Assembly (NCBI RefSeq): GCF_009906855.1
Contig: NZ_CP047650.1
Coordinates: forward strand, 3,782,001 to 3,846,000
Reading direction: 5' to 3'
From: Xylophilus rhododendri
GTDB taxonomy: Bacteria > Pseudomonadota > Gammaproteobacteria > Burkholderiales > Burkholderiaceae_C
DNA: 64,000 nt
Shown here: piece by piece, positions 1 to 8,762 of the stretch
How the letters are laid out: every line of letters begins with the position of its first letter
How positions within the stretch are numbered: the stretch's first letter is position 1
The notes under the pieces: generated by a model
Told to the model about the DNA's origin: nothing
Databases searched by the model: none
What the model saw: only the letters and a program-made list of their open reading frames with translations
Translations under genes and position numbers: made by a program

Positions 1-26
1 CCTCCTTCTCGGTCTGATCCGTCTCC

Positions 27-54
27 AGAAAGCGCCCCTCGCCGGGCGCTTTCT
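27..54 (+). terminator. Rho-independent terminator hairpin
   Basis: An 11-bp perfect stem (AGAAAGCGCCC paired with GGGCGCTTTCT) closes a 6-nt loop and is followed by a pyrimidine-rich tail. It probably ends a gene lying to the left of the window. Confidence 0.75.
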
Positions 55-68
55 CTCTTTCGGGCCGC

Positions 69-92
69 AAAGCCGCCGCAGGGCGGCTTTTT
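69..92 (+). terminator. Second terminator hairpin in tandem
   Basis: A 9-bp stem (AAAGCCGCC with GGCGGCTTT) and 4-nt loop is followed by a T run. It follows the first hairpin closely, so read-through into the MFS gene should be low and that gene needs its own promoter. Confidence 0.75.
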
Positions 93-119
93 CGTTGCCG
101 GCTCCTGCCTGATCCCGCC

Positions 120-1568
120 ATGTCCTCCACCGCATCCGCTCCGCGCTCCAGCAGTTCCCCGCTGCTGTGGCTGGTCGCCGCCGGCTTCTTCATGCAGACG
201 CTGGACACCACCATCGTCAACACCGCGCTGCCGGCCATGGCACGGAGCCTGGGCGAGAGCCCCCTGCGCATGCAGTCGGTGGTGGTGGCCTATTCGCTGA
301 CCATGGCGATGCTGATCCCGGCCTCGGGCTGGATCTCCGACCGCTTCGGCACCCGGCGGGTGTTCTTCACCGCCATCCTGGTGTTCGCCCTGGGCTCGCT
401 GTGCTGCGCGCTGTCGCGCAACTTGGCCGAACTGGTGGGCGCGCGCATCCTGCAGGGCATGGGCGGCGCACTGCTGCTGCCGGTGGGGCGGGCGGCGGTG
501 CTGCGCGGCGTGCCGCGTTCGCAGTTCCTGCAAGCCATGAGTTTCGTGGCCGTGCCGGGGCTGATCGGGCCGCTGCTGGGTCCCACGCTGGGCGGCTGGC
601 TGGTGCAGTACACCAGCTGGCACTGGATCTTCCTCATCAACCTGCCGGTCGGCCTGATCGGCTGCGCCGCCACGCTGGTCTACATGCCCGACGGCCGGGC
701 GGCCCAGCCGGGCCGTTTCGATCTCGTCGGCTACGGCTGGCTGGCTTTCGGCATGGTGGCGGTATCGCTGGCGCTGGACGGCCTGGCCGAACTGGGCCTG
801 CCGCAGGTCACGGTGGTGCTGCTGGTGGTGTTCGGCCTGGCGAGCCTCGCGGCCTACTGGCTGCATGCGCTGCGGCGGCCCGACCCGCTGTTTTCGCCGG
901 CCATGTTCTCGGTGCAGTCCTTGCGGGTGGGGCTGATCGGCAATCTGTTCGCACGCGTCGGCAACAGCGCCATGCCCTATCTGGTGCCGCTGCTGCTGCA
1001 GGTCGGGCTCGATTTCACGCCGCTGCACGCCGGCATGATGCTGCTGCCGGCCGCCGCGGCCGGCATGGCGGCCAAGCCGGTGGCGGCGCGGCTGATCGCA
1101 CGTTTCGGGTACCGGCAGGTGCTGGTGGGCAACACCATGCTGGTGGGCCTGACCATCGTTTCCTACGCGCTGATCGGGCCGGAGCAGCCGCTGTGGGTGC
1201 GGCTGCTGCAGTTCGCGGTGTTCGGCGCGGTCAATTCCATGCAGTTCACCGCGATGAACACGGTCACGCTCAAGGACATGGCCGGCCCGCTGGCCAGCAG
1301 CGGCAGCAGCCTGCTGTCCATGGTGCAGATGCTGGCCATGGGCATGGGAGTGGCCTGCGCGGGCGCGGTGCTGGCGGGCTTCAACACCTACTTCGGCGCG
1401 GCGGGGCTGGCGAGCGGCCACAGCCTGCGCGCCTTCCATGCCACCTTCGTCACCATGGGCCTGATCACGATGGCGTCGGCCTGGATCTTCTGGCAGCTGG
1501 AGCCCGATACCGCGGCGACCACCGAAGAGGTCAAGGCCGTGGACGCCGACACGGTCGACCACGCCTGA
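120..1568 (+). CDS. MFS transporter, DHA2 (EmrB/QacA-like) drug exporter
   Basis: 482-residue, strongly hydrophobic protein of the major facilitator superfamily, predicted to export drugs or metabolites with proton antiport in the inner membrane. The LDTTIVNTALP motif of the first helix (about residues 28-38) and motif A (GWISDRFGTRR, about 70-80) mark the DHA2 drug:H+ family. A motif C-like GRILQGMGG-type segment follows at about 110. The length fits DHA2 members such as MdtD rather than the longer 14-helix EmrB proteins. It is preceded by two terminators and followed convergently by anmK, so it looks monocistronic. The substrate cannot be read from the sequence. Confidence 0.88.
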   Translation: MSSTASAPRSSSSPLLWLVAAGFFMQTLDTTIVNTALPAMARSLGESPLRMQSVVVAYSLTMAMLIPASGWISDRFGTRRVFFTAILVFALGSLCCALSRNLAELVGARILQGMGGALLLPVGRAAVLRGVPRSQFLQAMSFVAVPGLIGPLLGPTLGGWLVQYTSWHWIFLINLPVGLIGCAATLVYMPDGRAAQPGRFDLVGYGWLAFGMVAVSLALDGLAELGLPQVTVVLLVVFGLASLAAYWLHALRRPDPLFSPAMFSVQSLRVGLIGNLFARVGNSAMPYLVPLLLQVGLDFTPLHAGMMLLPAAAAGMAAKPVAARLIARFGYRQVLVGNTMLVGLTIVSYALIGPEQPLWVRLLQFAVFGAVNSMQFTAMNTVTLKDMAGPLASSGSSLLSMVQMLAMGMGVACAGAVLAGFNTYFGAAGLASGHSLRAFHATFVTMGLITMASAWIFWQLEPDTAATTEEVKAVDADTVDHA

Positions 1569-1601
1569 GGCTGCGGGCGCCGCGGGCATGGCGCTTGTCG
1601 T

Positions 1602-2726
1602 TCAGGCCGGGTAGATGGCGCCCAGCACCCGCGGCCCTGCGGCGCCAGTCGCGGCGGGCAGGTTGCCTGGCAGGCGCTCCACGCAGCGGCGCGCCAGCCA
1701 GGCGAAGGCGGCGGCCTCCACCTGTTGCGGCGGCAGGCCCAGCGCCTCCGTCGATGCCACCTCGATGCCCGGCAGGGCCTGCGCCAGTCCCTGCATCAAC
1801 GCGCCGTTGAGGGTGCCGCCGCCGCACACATACAGCGCCTGCGTGCCGGGTGCAGCGCCTAGCAAGGCCTGCGCGGCAGCCTGCACCGTCAGGGCGGCCA
1901 GCGTGGCCTGCACATCGACCGGCGCCGCATCCATGAAGCTGCCCAGCCGTGCATCGAGCCAGCCGGGATTGAACAGATCCCGGCCGGTGCTCTTGGGCGC
2001 CGGCTGGCTGAAAAACGGCTCCTGCAGCAGCGACTCCAGCAGTGCCGGAACGATCCGGCCGCCGGCGCCCCATGCGCCGTCCGCGTCGTAGTTCCGGCCG
2101 GTATGGCGCTGGCACCAGTGGTCGAGCAGCGCATTGGCCGGCCCGCAGTCGAAGCCCGATGCGCCGCCGCCCGCCGGCAGCAGGCTCAGGTTGCCGATGC
2201 CGCCCAGGTTCAGCAGGGCGATGTCGCGTCCGCTGCCGCCGAACCAGTCGAGGTGGAAGGCCGGCACCAGCGGCGCGCCCTGGCCGCCGGCGGCCACATC
2301 GCGGCTGCGGAAATCCGCCACCACCTCGATGCCGGTGCGCTCGGCCAGCAGGGCCGGGTTCTGCAGCTGCAAGGTGTAGCCGGTGCCGTCGAAAGCGCCC
2401 GGCCGGTGGCGCACCGTCTGGCCATGGGCGCCGATGGCGCGGATGTCGGCTCGGGCCAGTCCGCCTTGCGAAAGCAGGGCTTGCACCACCTGGGCATACA
2501 CACGCGACAAGGCATTGGCGGCCAGGGCCGCGCGGTGCAGTTCGTTGTCGCCCGGCGTGTTGAGCGCCAGCAGTTCGGCGCGCAGGCTGGCGGGGAAATC
2601 CAGGCTGGCGAAGGCCGTCACCCGGTGCGGCCGATCCTGCGAGAACTCGCAGATCACCCCATCGACACCGTCGAGCGAGGTGCCCGACATCAGCCCGATA
2701 TAGCGACTGGCCGTGCCTGTGCTCAT
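1602..2726 (-). CDS. anmK: Anhydro-N-acetylmuramic acid kinase
   Basis: 374 residues. AnmK phosphorylates and opens 1,6-anhydroMurNAc to MurNAc-6-phosphate in cell-wall recycling, in the cytoplasm. The N-terminal GLMSGTSLDGVD signature (about residues 11-22) is diagnostic of the family, and the length matches it. The gene lies 19 bp downstream of an M23 peptidoglycan peptidase on the same strand, so cleavage and recycling functions probably share a transcript. The 3' end converges on the MFS gene. Confidence 0.93.
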   Translation of the reverse strand: MSTGTASRYIGLMSGTSLDGVDGVICEFSQDRPHRVTAFASLDFPASLRAELLALNTPGDNELHRAALAANALSRVYAQVVQALLSQGGLARADIRAIGAHGQTVRHRPGAFDGTGYTLQLQNPALLAERTGIEVVADFRSRDVAAGGQGAPLVPAFHLDWFGGSGRDIALLNLGGIGNLSLLPAGGGASGFDCGPANALLDHWCQRHTGRNYDADGAWGAGGRIVPALLESLLQEPFFSQPAPKSTGRDLFNPGWLDARLGSFMDAAPVDVQATLAALTVQAAAQALLGAAPGTQALYVCGGGTLNGALMQGLAQALPGIEVASTEALGLPPQQVEAAAFAWLARRCVERLPGNLPAATGAAGPRVLGAIYPA

Positions 2727-2745
2727 GGGGCCTCGGTCGAGGCCC

Positions 2746-4107
2746 TTAACGGGCGCTGGCGACGGACGCCTGCAGCCCGGCTTCCAGCTGCATGCGGGTC
2801 GCGCTGGCCAGCTTGTCGAAGGCCGGCTTGTCGGCGGCGCCCAGTTGCACCGCCTCGCTCTGGCGCGCCATCAGCAGCGGATCCTGCTGCACGCCGCCGA
2901 CGCGGAATTCGAAATGCAGGTGCGGACCGGTGGCCCAGCCCGTCTGGCCGACCAGGCCGATGTTCTGGCCCTGGCTGACCTTCTGGCCGCGGGTCACGTT
3001 GATCTTGCTCAGGTGGGCATACACGGTGAGGTCGTTGCCACGGTGCTTGACCATGACCACGTTGCCGTAGCCGTTCTGCACGCCCGCGAAATCGACCACG
3101 CCGTCGCCGATGGTGCGCACCGGCGTGCCGCTGGGCGCGGCGAAGTCGGTGCCCAGGTGCATGCGCCACTGCTGCAGGATGGGGTGGAAGCGGTTGGAGA
3201 AGCCGCTGGAGACACGGCTGAACTCCAGCGGCGCGCTCAGATAGGCGCGGGTGGAGCTCTTGCCGTCCAGGCTGAAGTAGCTGCCCTTCTGGCCCTTGGG
3301 TTCGTACCAGAGGGCGCCGTAGGCCTTGCCGTCGTTGACGAATTCGGCGCTCAGCACTCGGCCGGCGCGGACCATCTCGCCGTCTGCCTCCACCGTTTCG
3401 TAGACCACCGAGAAGCGGTCGCCCTTGCGCAGGCTGCGGCGGAAGTCGATGTCGTTGGAGAAGATCTCGGCGACCTGGCTGGCCACCGTGTCGGGAATGC
3501 CGGCCTCGTCGGTCGATGCGAAGAGCGAGCTGCTGATGGTGGCGCTGGCCAGGCGGCTGGAAACCGTGGTCGGCACCGCCGCGATGCTGGTCGAAAAGCC
3601 CTTGTCCGCCTCGGCGGATTTCTCGATCACCAGCTTCTGGATCTGCTGGGCATCGTCCCCGCCCCAGCGCACCGTCAGGCGCAGCAGGCGGTTGTCTTCG
3701 GAGGCCTCGGCCGACACCAGCCGGCCGGAGCGGCCGAACAGGCCCTGGCGGGCCTGCGGATCGTTGCGCAGGAAGGCGACGGCCGCGGCATCGGAAATGC
3801 CCAGGCGGCGCAGCAGGGTCTCGGCCGAATCGCTGGAACGGGTGGTTTCGCTGCGGTAGAGCCGCATCGGCGCGCGTTCCACATCGGCCAGGTCGCCCTT
3901 GAAGGCGAGCGGGGTGACCGAATGCAGGACTTCTCTGACAGGGAGATCGGATGCGTCGGGACCGTAGCTGGCCACGGCGAAGGCGCCGCCGCCACCACAC
4001 AGCAGCACGGCACCGAGGGCGGCGCCGATGCGCCGGGGATGTTGCTGGATACCTTGGGCGGCGCGCTGCAGGAGGGCCTGCGCGGCGGCCTGAAAACCGT
4101 TGTTCAA
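2746..4107 (-). CDS. M23 family peptidoglycan DD-metallopeptidase
   Basis: 453 residues. The protein is predicted to cut peptidoglycan cross-links in the periplasm. A single membrane segment near residues 27-47 (IGAALGAVLLCGGGGAFAVA) anchors it. The C-terminal LytM domain carries the zinc ligands H317 and D321 (HLGTD) and the HLHFE motif at 396-400, with a further histidine in YAHL near 365, so it looks catalytically competent and MepM-like. The start used is a TTG without a clear ribosome-binding site, so the first residues are uncertain. It is followed at 19 bp by anmK and is divergent from tyrS. Confidence 0.88.
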   Translation of the reverse strand: MNNGFQAAAQALLQRAAQGIQQHPRRIGAALGAVLLCGGGGAFAVASYGPDASDLPVREVLHSVTPLAFKGDLADVERAPMRLYRSETTRSSDSAETLLRRLGISDAAAVAFLRNDPQARQGLFGRSGRLVSAEASEDNRLLRLTVRWGGDDAQQIQKLVIEKSAEADKGFSTSIAAVPTTVSSRLASATISSSLFASTDEAGIPDTVASQVAEIFSNDIDFRRSLRKGDRFSVVYETVEADGEMVRAGRVLSAEFVNDGKAYGALWYEPKGQKGSYFSLDGKSSTRAYLSAPLEFSRVSSGFSNRFHPILQQWRMHLGTDFAAPSGTPVRTIGDGVVDFAGVQNGYGNVVMVKHRGNDLTVYAHLSKINVTRGQKVSQGQNIGLVGQTGWATGPHLHFEFRVGGVQQDPLLMARQSEAVQLGAADKPAFDKLASATRMQLEAGLQASVASAR

Positions 4108-4320
4108 AGGAGCTATCCTCGAGAGAGATACGCTGAAGCACCTGCCGCGCCCGCGTGTGCGGCGCGGGCTTCATGTCATGGCGGTGAGCGGTGAGGAGGT
4201 GTTCTTTGCCATCCCCGGACCGTGCGTCCGGGCGCAAAAACCGGGCCACATAAAATGCTGGTCAGCCGGCTGCGGCGAAGTATAGCGACGCTCACTTCCG
4301 CAGCCTCCTAGAAAACCCTT

Positions 4321-5553
4321 ATGAATCAACCTTCCGTTACAGCAGCACCCCTTTCGGATAGTGTAGGACGAGCGCTCGAAGTCTCCCTGCGCGGCGCTGA
4401 CGAACTGCTTCCGCGCGCCGAGTGGGTGCAGAAACTGCAGCAATCCGAAGCCAGCGGCGTGCCGCTGCGCATCAAGCTGGGGCTGGACCCGACTGCGCCG
4501 GACATCCACTTCGGCCACACCGTGGTGCTCAACAAGATGCGCCAGCTGCAGGACCTGGGCCATACGGTCATCTTCCTGATCGGCGACTTCACCAGCACCA
4601 TCGGCGACCCCTCCGGCCGCAACAGCACCCGCCCGCCGCTCACGCGCGAGCAGATCGAGGCCAACGCCCAGACCTACTACCGCCAGGCCAGCCTGGTGCT
4701 GGACCCGGCGCGCACCGAGGTCCGCTACAACAGCGAATGGTGCGACGCGCTGGGCTCGCGCGGCATGATCCAGCTGGCCGCCAAATACACGGTGGCGCGC
4801 ATGATGGAGCGCGACGACTTCAGCAAGCGCTTCGCCGCCGGCCAGTCGATCTCGGTGCACGAGTTCCTCTACCCGCTGATGCAGGGCTACGACTCGGTGG
4901 CGCTGAAGTCCGACCTGGAACTCGGCGGCACCGACCAGAAGTTCAACCTGCTGATGGGCCGCCACCTGCAGGCCGAGTACGGCCAGCCGCCGCAATGCGT
5001 GCTGACCATGCCGCTGCTCGAAGGCCTGGACGGCGTGGACAAGATGTCCAAGAGCAAGAACAACTACATCGGCATCTCGGAAGAGCCCAACACCATGTTC
5101 GCCAAGGTGCTGTCCATCTCCGACACCCTGATGTGGCGCTGGTACACCCTGCTGAGCTTCCGCACGATCGCCGAGATCGAGGCCCTGCAGGCCGAGGTGG
5201 CCGCCGGCCGCAATCCCAAGGACGCCAAGGTGGCGCTGGCCAAGGAGCTCACCACGCGTTTCCACAGTGCCGCCGCGGCCGATGCGGCCGAGCTGGATTT
5301 CCAGCAGCGCAGCAAGGGCGGTGTGCCCGACGAGATTCCCGAAGTGACGCTCTCCGGCGCGCCGCTGGGCATCGGCCAGCTGCTCAAGCAGGCGGGCCTG
5401 GCGCCATCGACCTCGGAAGCCAACCGCCTGCTCGACGGCGGCGGCGTGCGTGTCGACTCGGCCGTGGTCAGCGACAAGGGCCTGAAACTGCCCGCCGGCA
5501 CGTACGTGGTGCAGGTCGGCAAACGCAAGTTCGCCAAGGTGACGCTGGGCTGA
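4321..5553 (+). CDS. tyrS: Tyrosyl-tRNA synthetase
   Basis: 410 residues. It charges tRNA-Tyr with tyrosine in the cytoplasm. The class I HIGH-type motif is HFGH at residues 63-66 and KMSKS is at 241-245. The C-terminal region (about 345-405) is an S4 RNA-binding domain ([18 protein letters not shown]). The length and the 'TyrRS type 2'-like spacing are ordinary. It is divergent from the M23 peptidase and its stop lies 4 bp from the stop of a convergent LysR gene. Confidence 0.95.
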   Translation: MNQPSVTAAPLSDSVGRALEVSLRGADELLPRAEWVQKLQQSEASGVPLRIKLGLDPTAPDIHFGHTVVLNKMRQLQDLGHTVIFLIGDFTSTIGDPSGRNSTRPPLTREQIEANAQTYYRQASLVLDPARTEVRYNSEWCDALGSRGMIQLAAKYTVARMMERDDFSKRFAAGQSISVHEFLYPLMQGYDSVALKSDLELGGTDQKFNLLMGRHLQAEYGQPPQCVLTMPLLEGLDGVDKMSKSKNNYIGISEEPNTMFAKVLSISDTLMWRWYTLLSFRTIAEIEALQAEVAAGRNPKDAKVALAKELTTRFHSAAAADAAELDFQQRSKGGVPDEIPEVTLSGAPLGIGQLLKQAGLAPSTSEANRLLDGGGVRVDSAVVSDKGLKLPAGTYVVQVGKRKFAKVTLG

Positions 5554-5557
5554 GCGA

Positions 5558-6541
5558 TCAGTCCGGCTGGTCGAGCGTGTCGGGGTCGGGCTCGTCGCCG
5601 ATGGTGCGGCGGGTGAGGGCGGCCTCGGTGCGCAGCCAGTCGCAGAAGGCCTTCACGTCCGGGCGCTGGGCGCTGCGCGGGCCGATCACCAGCCAGTAGG
5701 CCAGCGCCGAATCCAGGCGGCGCCCGGGCAGCGCCTCGACCAGGTCGCCGGCCGCCAGGCTGTCGGCCACCAGCGGCAGTCGGGCCAGCGCCACGCCCTG
5801 GCCGGCCAGCGCCGCCTGGGCGATCTGCGAGGCGTAGTTGAAATACAGCCAGCGGCGCGGCTCCACCGGTGTTGCATGCGACTGGAACCAGCGCTGCCAG
5901 CTCAGCGCGGCCAGCTGCGGCGAATGGTGGGTGTCGCCCGCCTCGATCAGCGTGAAGGCCGCCAGGTCCGCAGGCCGGCTCAAGCCCGGCGACGATTTCA
6001 GGAGCCAGGGGCTGGCCACCACCGCCAGGCTTTCGCCGAACAGGCGCTCGGCCCGCATGGGGGCCCGTGCCGGGGTGGTGTAGCGCAGCGCCAAGTCGAT
6101 GTCGGCGGTTTCCAGGTCGACCGGCGTGTCGGTCGCATCGATGCGGATGTCGATATTGGGATGGGCGCGCTGGAAGGCCTCCAGCCGCGGGATCAGCCAC
6201 AGCGAGGCGAAGGAGGCCCAGGTGCTGATCGACACGGTGCGCCGCCCCATCTCGTTGCGCAGCTGTCGCACCGTGCTGTCGATGGCCGTCAGCCCGGGGC
6301 TCACCACCCGCAGCAGGCGGGCGCCGGCGCCGGTCAACTCCACCGCCCGGGTATGGCGCAGGAACAGCGGCATGCCGACATCGTCCTCCAGCCCCTGGAT
6401 CTGCCGGCTGACGGCCGACTGCGTGAGCGACAGCTCCTCGGCCGCCAGCCGGAAGTTCAGGTGTCGCGCCACCGCCTCGAAGGCGCGCAGATGGCCGGCG
6501 CCGATGGGGCGGGTACGCAGGGCGGGGCGGTTCGTGGCCAT
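5558..6541 (-). CDS. LysR-family transcriptional regulator (GcvA-like)
   Basis: 327 residues. An N-terminal winged helix-turn-helix (about 17-75, containing LAAEELSLTQSAVSRQI) is followed by a periplasmic-binding-type effector domain (about 100-300). The 'HLRAFEAVARHLNFRLAAEEL' type of opening resembles the GcvA group. It converges on tyrS with almost no gap. Its divergent neighbour is the DUF2917 gene, the most likely direct target by the usual LysR arrangement; that is inference. Confidence 0.9.
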   Translation of the reverse strand: MATNRPALRTRPIGAGHLRAFEAVARHLNFRLAAEELSLTQSAVSRQIQGLEDDVGMPLFLRHTRAVELTGAGARLLRVVSPGLTAIDSTVRQLRNEMGRRTVSISTWASFASLWLIPRLEAFQRAHPNIDIRIDATDTPVDLETADIDLALRYTTPARAPMRAERLFGESLAVVASPWLLKSSPGLSRPADLAAFTLIEAGDTHHSPQLAALSWQRWFQSHATPVEPRRWLYFNYASQIAQAALAGQGVALARLPLVADSLAAGDLVEALPGRRLDSALAYWLVIGPRSAQRPDVKAFCDWLRTEAALTRRTIGDEPDPDTLDQPD

Positions 6542-6676
6542 GGCAAAAGCAGGTGGACGGCTGTGTCGGCGGACATTGATGCGGGATGGGCATGAATCGC
6601 GGGGACGGATTTCATTGGCCCGCCCGGCGGCGTCCGGGGATCATCAGCATATCCCGCCACTGCCTGGGAGCCCTCC

Positions 6677-7072
6677 ATGCCATCGCCATTCGTACCAAGT
6701 CCGCAACAATCCACGCTGCCCGCGGGAACCGCCGCCACCTGGCGTTTCGACCGGGCCGTAGTGCTGGTCGTGCAGCGCGGGCGCATCTGGCTGACCCTGG
6801 AGCGCATGCCGATGGAGGCCGGCACCGACCCCGCCGTGCCGCGCGGTGCGGACTGGTTCCTCGATGCCGGAGCGCTTTTCCGGCTGCCGGCGCGCCAGGC
6901 GGTGGTGCTGGAGGCATCGGGCCGGCCGGGCGAGGCCGCCGTGCTGTCCGTGCATGCCGAAGCGGTCGCCCTGCTGCGGCCGCAGGCCTGGCTGGCAGCC
7001 CTGGCGCGACGCTGCAGGGACGGCCTGCATGCATTGCAAGGCCTCGGTGCTACAAGATGTGAAAAGACATGA
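6677..7072 (+). CDS. DUF2917 domain protein
   Basis: 131 residues, no signal peptide. The segment LVVQRGRIWLTLER (about 33-46) followed by a GADWFLDAGALFRLPA motif is typical of DUF2917, a small cupin-like family common in Burkholderiales and of unknown function. It lies divergent from a LysR regulator, which often accompanies this family. The C-terminal CEKT tail is unremarkable. Confidence 0.8.
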   Translation: MPSPFVPSPQQSTLPAGTAATWRFDRAVVLVVQRGRIWLTLERMPMEAGTDPAVPRGADWFLDAGALFRLPARQAVVLEASGRPGEAAVLSVHAEAVALLRPQAWLAALARRCRDGLHALQGLGATRCEKT

Positions 7073-7096
7073 GCAGGGCTTCTAGAATCGGCGGCC

Positions 7097-7852
7097 TTGA
7101 AACCCGCCGCCCCCACCCTCGACTGCCCGCCCGAATGCCAGCGCTGCGAACTGCGCAACTCGGGCGCCTTCCTGGAATTTTCCGCTGAGAAGGTCGATTA
7201 CGTGCACCGCTTCCGGCAGAGCACCATGGAGGTGGCGGCCGGCCGGCAGATCATCGCCGAGCACCGCTCCAGCACCCGCCTGTTCACGCTCTACAAGGGC
7301 TGGGCCTTCCGCTACAAGACCCTGTCGGACGGCCGGCGGCAGATCCTCAATTTCCTGGTCGCCGGCGACTTCATCGGCCTGCAGGAAGAGTTCGCCGACG
7401 GCGCCACCCATGGCGTGGAGGCCCTGACCGACGTCAGCCTGTGCGTGTTCCCGCGCGACAGCCTGTGGCAGCTGTTCCGCGACGATCCGCAACTGGGCTA
7501 CGACATCACCTGGCTGGCTTCGCGCGAGGAAAGCATGGTCGACGAAGGCCTGGTCACCGCCGGCCGCCGCACGGCCATGGAGCGGGTCGCCATGCTGCTG
7601 GTGCACCTGTACCGCCGGGCCGAGCGCATCGGCCTGGCCCGCGATGGCAGCATCGCCTTCCCCTTCAACCAGCAGCACATCGCCGATGCGCTGGGCCTGT
7701 CCCTGGTGCACACCAACAAGACCCTGCGCCGCCTGAGCCGCATGGGCCTGCATTCGCTGCAGGAAGGCCGCCTGGTCATGCACGACCCCAAGGGCCTGGA
7801 GAGCGTGGCCGACTACTACGACCGGCCGTTGCGCAAACCGCCGCTGATCTGA
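7097..7852 (+). CDS. Crp/Fnr-family regulator with N-terminal cysteine cluster
   Basis: 251 residues. A cyclic-nucleotide-binding-type beta-roll (about 30-150) is followed by a Crp-type helix-turn-helix (about 190-235, with QQHIADALGLSLVHTNKTL). Cysteines at 10, 14 and 17 and a fourth at 116 (SLCVFPRDS) resemble the four-cysteine iron-sulfur arrangement of Fnr-type oxygen sensors, so redox or oxygen sensing is plausible but unproven; the C-x3-C-x2-C spacing is not the E. coli Fnr spacing. The start is a TTG; the next in-frame ATG would delete the cysteines. It begins only 24 bp after the DUF2917 stop. Confidence 0.88.
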   Translation: MKPAAPTLDCPPECQRCELRNSGAFLEFSAEKVDYVHRFRQSTMEVAAGRQIIAEHRSSTRLFTLYKGWAFRYKTLSDGRRQILNFLVAGDFIGLQEEFADGATHGVEALTDVSLCVFPRDSLWQLFRDDPQLGYDITWLASREESMVDEGLVTAGRRTAMERVAMLLVHLYRRAERIGLARDGSIAFPFNQQHIADALGLSLVHTNKTLRRLSRMGLHSLQEGRLVMHDPKGLESVADYYDRPLRKPPLI

Positions 7853-7993
7853 GCGCATCCGCGCCCCCGGTTCGCCCTATGTAGGCGACCGCCGACATGG
7901 CTGGAACAACGCAGACGACAGTCCGCGTGGCGTCGCTTTTCTATGCTGGAGGCAGCCCCTAGAACAAGCATTCGACGCCATCCCGGAGACAGC

Positions 7994-8206
7994 ATGTCCA
8001 TCCATTCCTTTGCGCCCAAGCCGGCCGCACGCAAGCACGTGCAGCGCCAGCAGCAGCCCGCGCGCTTCTGGCTCAACCGCCAGCAACAGCAGCAGGGCTA
8101 CAGCGAGTACCAGCACGGCCAGGTCGCCCCGGCCCGCGCATCCGCGCCCGAATTTTTTGAGACCCCAACTGGAGCACAGAATGAAAAAAGCGGACCAACT
8201 CTCTGA
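7994..8206 (+). CDS. Small glutamine-rich hypothetical protein
   Basis: 70-residue reading frame starting at an ATG preceded by a good GGAGA site (about 7988). It is basic and rich in Gln and Ala, with a run of five Gln near residue 31. It overlaps the start of the next gene by 26 bp in another frame, so it could be translationally coupled to it or act as a leader peptide. No family recognised. The ribosome-binding site and tight overlap are the only support; it could be a chance frame. Confidence 0.45.
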   Translation: MSIHSFAPKPAARKHVQRQQQPARFWLNRQQQQQGYSEYQHGQVAPARASAPEFFETPTGAQNEKSGPTL

Positions 8207-8696
8207 AGGCATGCAGAAGGTCGTCGACCTGATCGACGGCATCGGCGCCGGCATGCTCACCACGCCCGACAGCAGCGGCGTGCTGACCAGCCGGCCGATG
8301 ATGCCGCTGGAGGTCGATGCCAACGGCTCCATCTGGTTTTTCACCAAACCTTCCTCCGACAAGCAGGCCCCGGCCGGCAAGGTGAACCTGGCCTTCGCCG
8401 AGCCTTCGGACGGCAAGTACGTCTCTCTCAGCGGCGGTTCCACCCTGATCTACGACCGCAACAAGATCGAAGAACTGTGGAGCGCCGCCGCCAAACCCTG
8501 GTTCCCGCAAGGCAAGGAAGACCCGTCACTCGCCCTGCTGCGGGTGGATGTGGACGACGCCGAGTACTGGGATTCGAACTCCAGCCGCATGGTGCGCATG
8601 CTGGCGATGGCGGCATCGGCCGTCAGCGGCAAGCCGGTGGGCATGGGCGAGAACCGCACGGTGCACAACCCGGTGGCGCCTTCGCCGGCAGCCTGA
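8181..8696 (+). CDS. General-stress/PPOX-fold flavin-binding protein
   Basis: 171 residues from the ATG at 8181, preceded by GGAG. The pattern GMLTT..GVLTSRPMMPLEVDANGSIWFFT is that of the pyridoxamine-5'-phosphate-oxidase-like split barrel of the general stress protein 26 group, which binds FMN or a related cofactor. The long upstream frame starting at 8010 is not used: its translation is low-complexity Ser/Arg and the stress-protein fold begins at this methionine. A strong terminator follows at 8729. Confidence 0.85.
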   Translation: MKKADQLSEGMQKVVDLIDGIGAGMLTTPDSSGVLTSRPMMPLEVDANGSIWFFTKPSSDKQAPAGKVNLAFAEPSDGKYVSLSGGSTLIYDRNKIEELWSAAAKPWFPQGKEDPSLALLRVDVDDAEYWDSNSSRMVRMLAMAASAVSGKPVGMGENRTVHNPVAPSPAA

Positions 8697-8728
8697 GCCG
8701 GCGGCCCGCGAAGGGCCTCGCCAAGATC

Positions 8729-8756
8729 AAAGGCCGCTCGAAAGCGGCCTTTTTTT
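8729..8756. terminator. Terminator between convergent genes
   Basis: A 10-bp stem (AAAGGCCGCT with AGCGGCCTTT), a CGAA tetraloop and a T run on the plus strand end the PPOX-fold gene. The A run on the left side makes it usable from the minus strand too. Confidence 0.85.
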
Positions 8757-8762
8757 ACGTCC

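Noticed and set aside
8010..8696. 228-codon version of the PPOX-fold protein
   Set aside because: The extra N-terminus is low-complexity Ser/Arg and overlaps the small Gln-rich frame. The ATG at 8181 has a proper ribosome-binding site.
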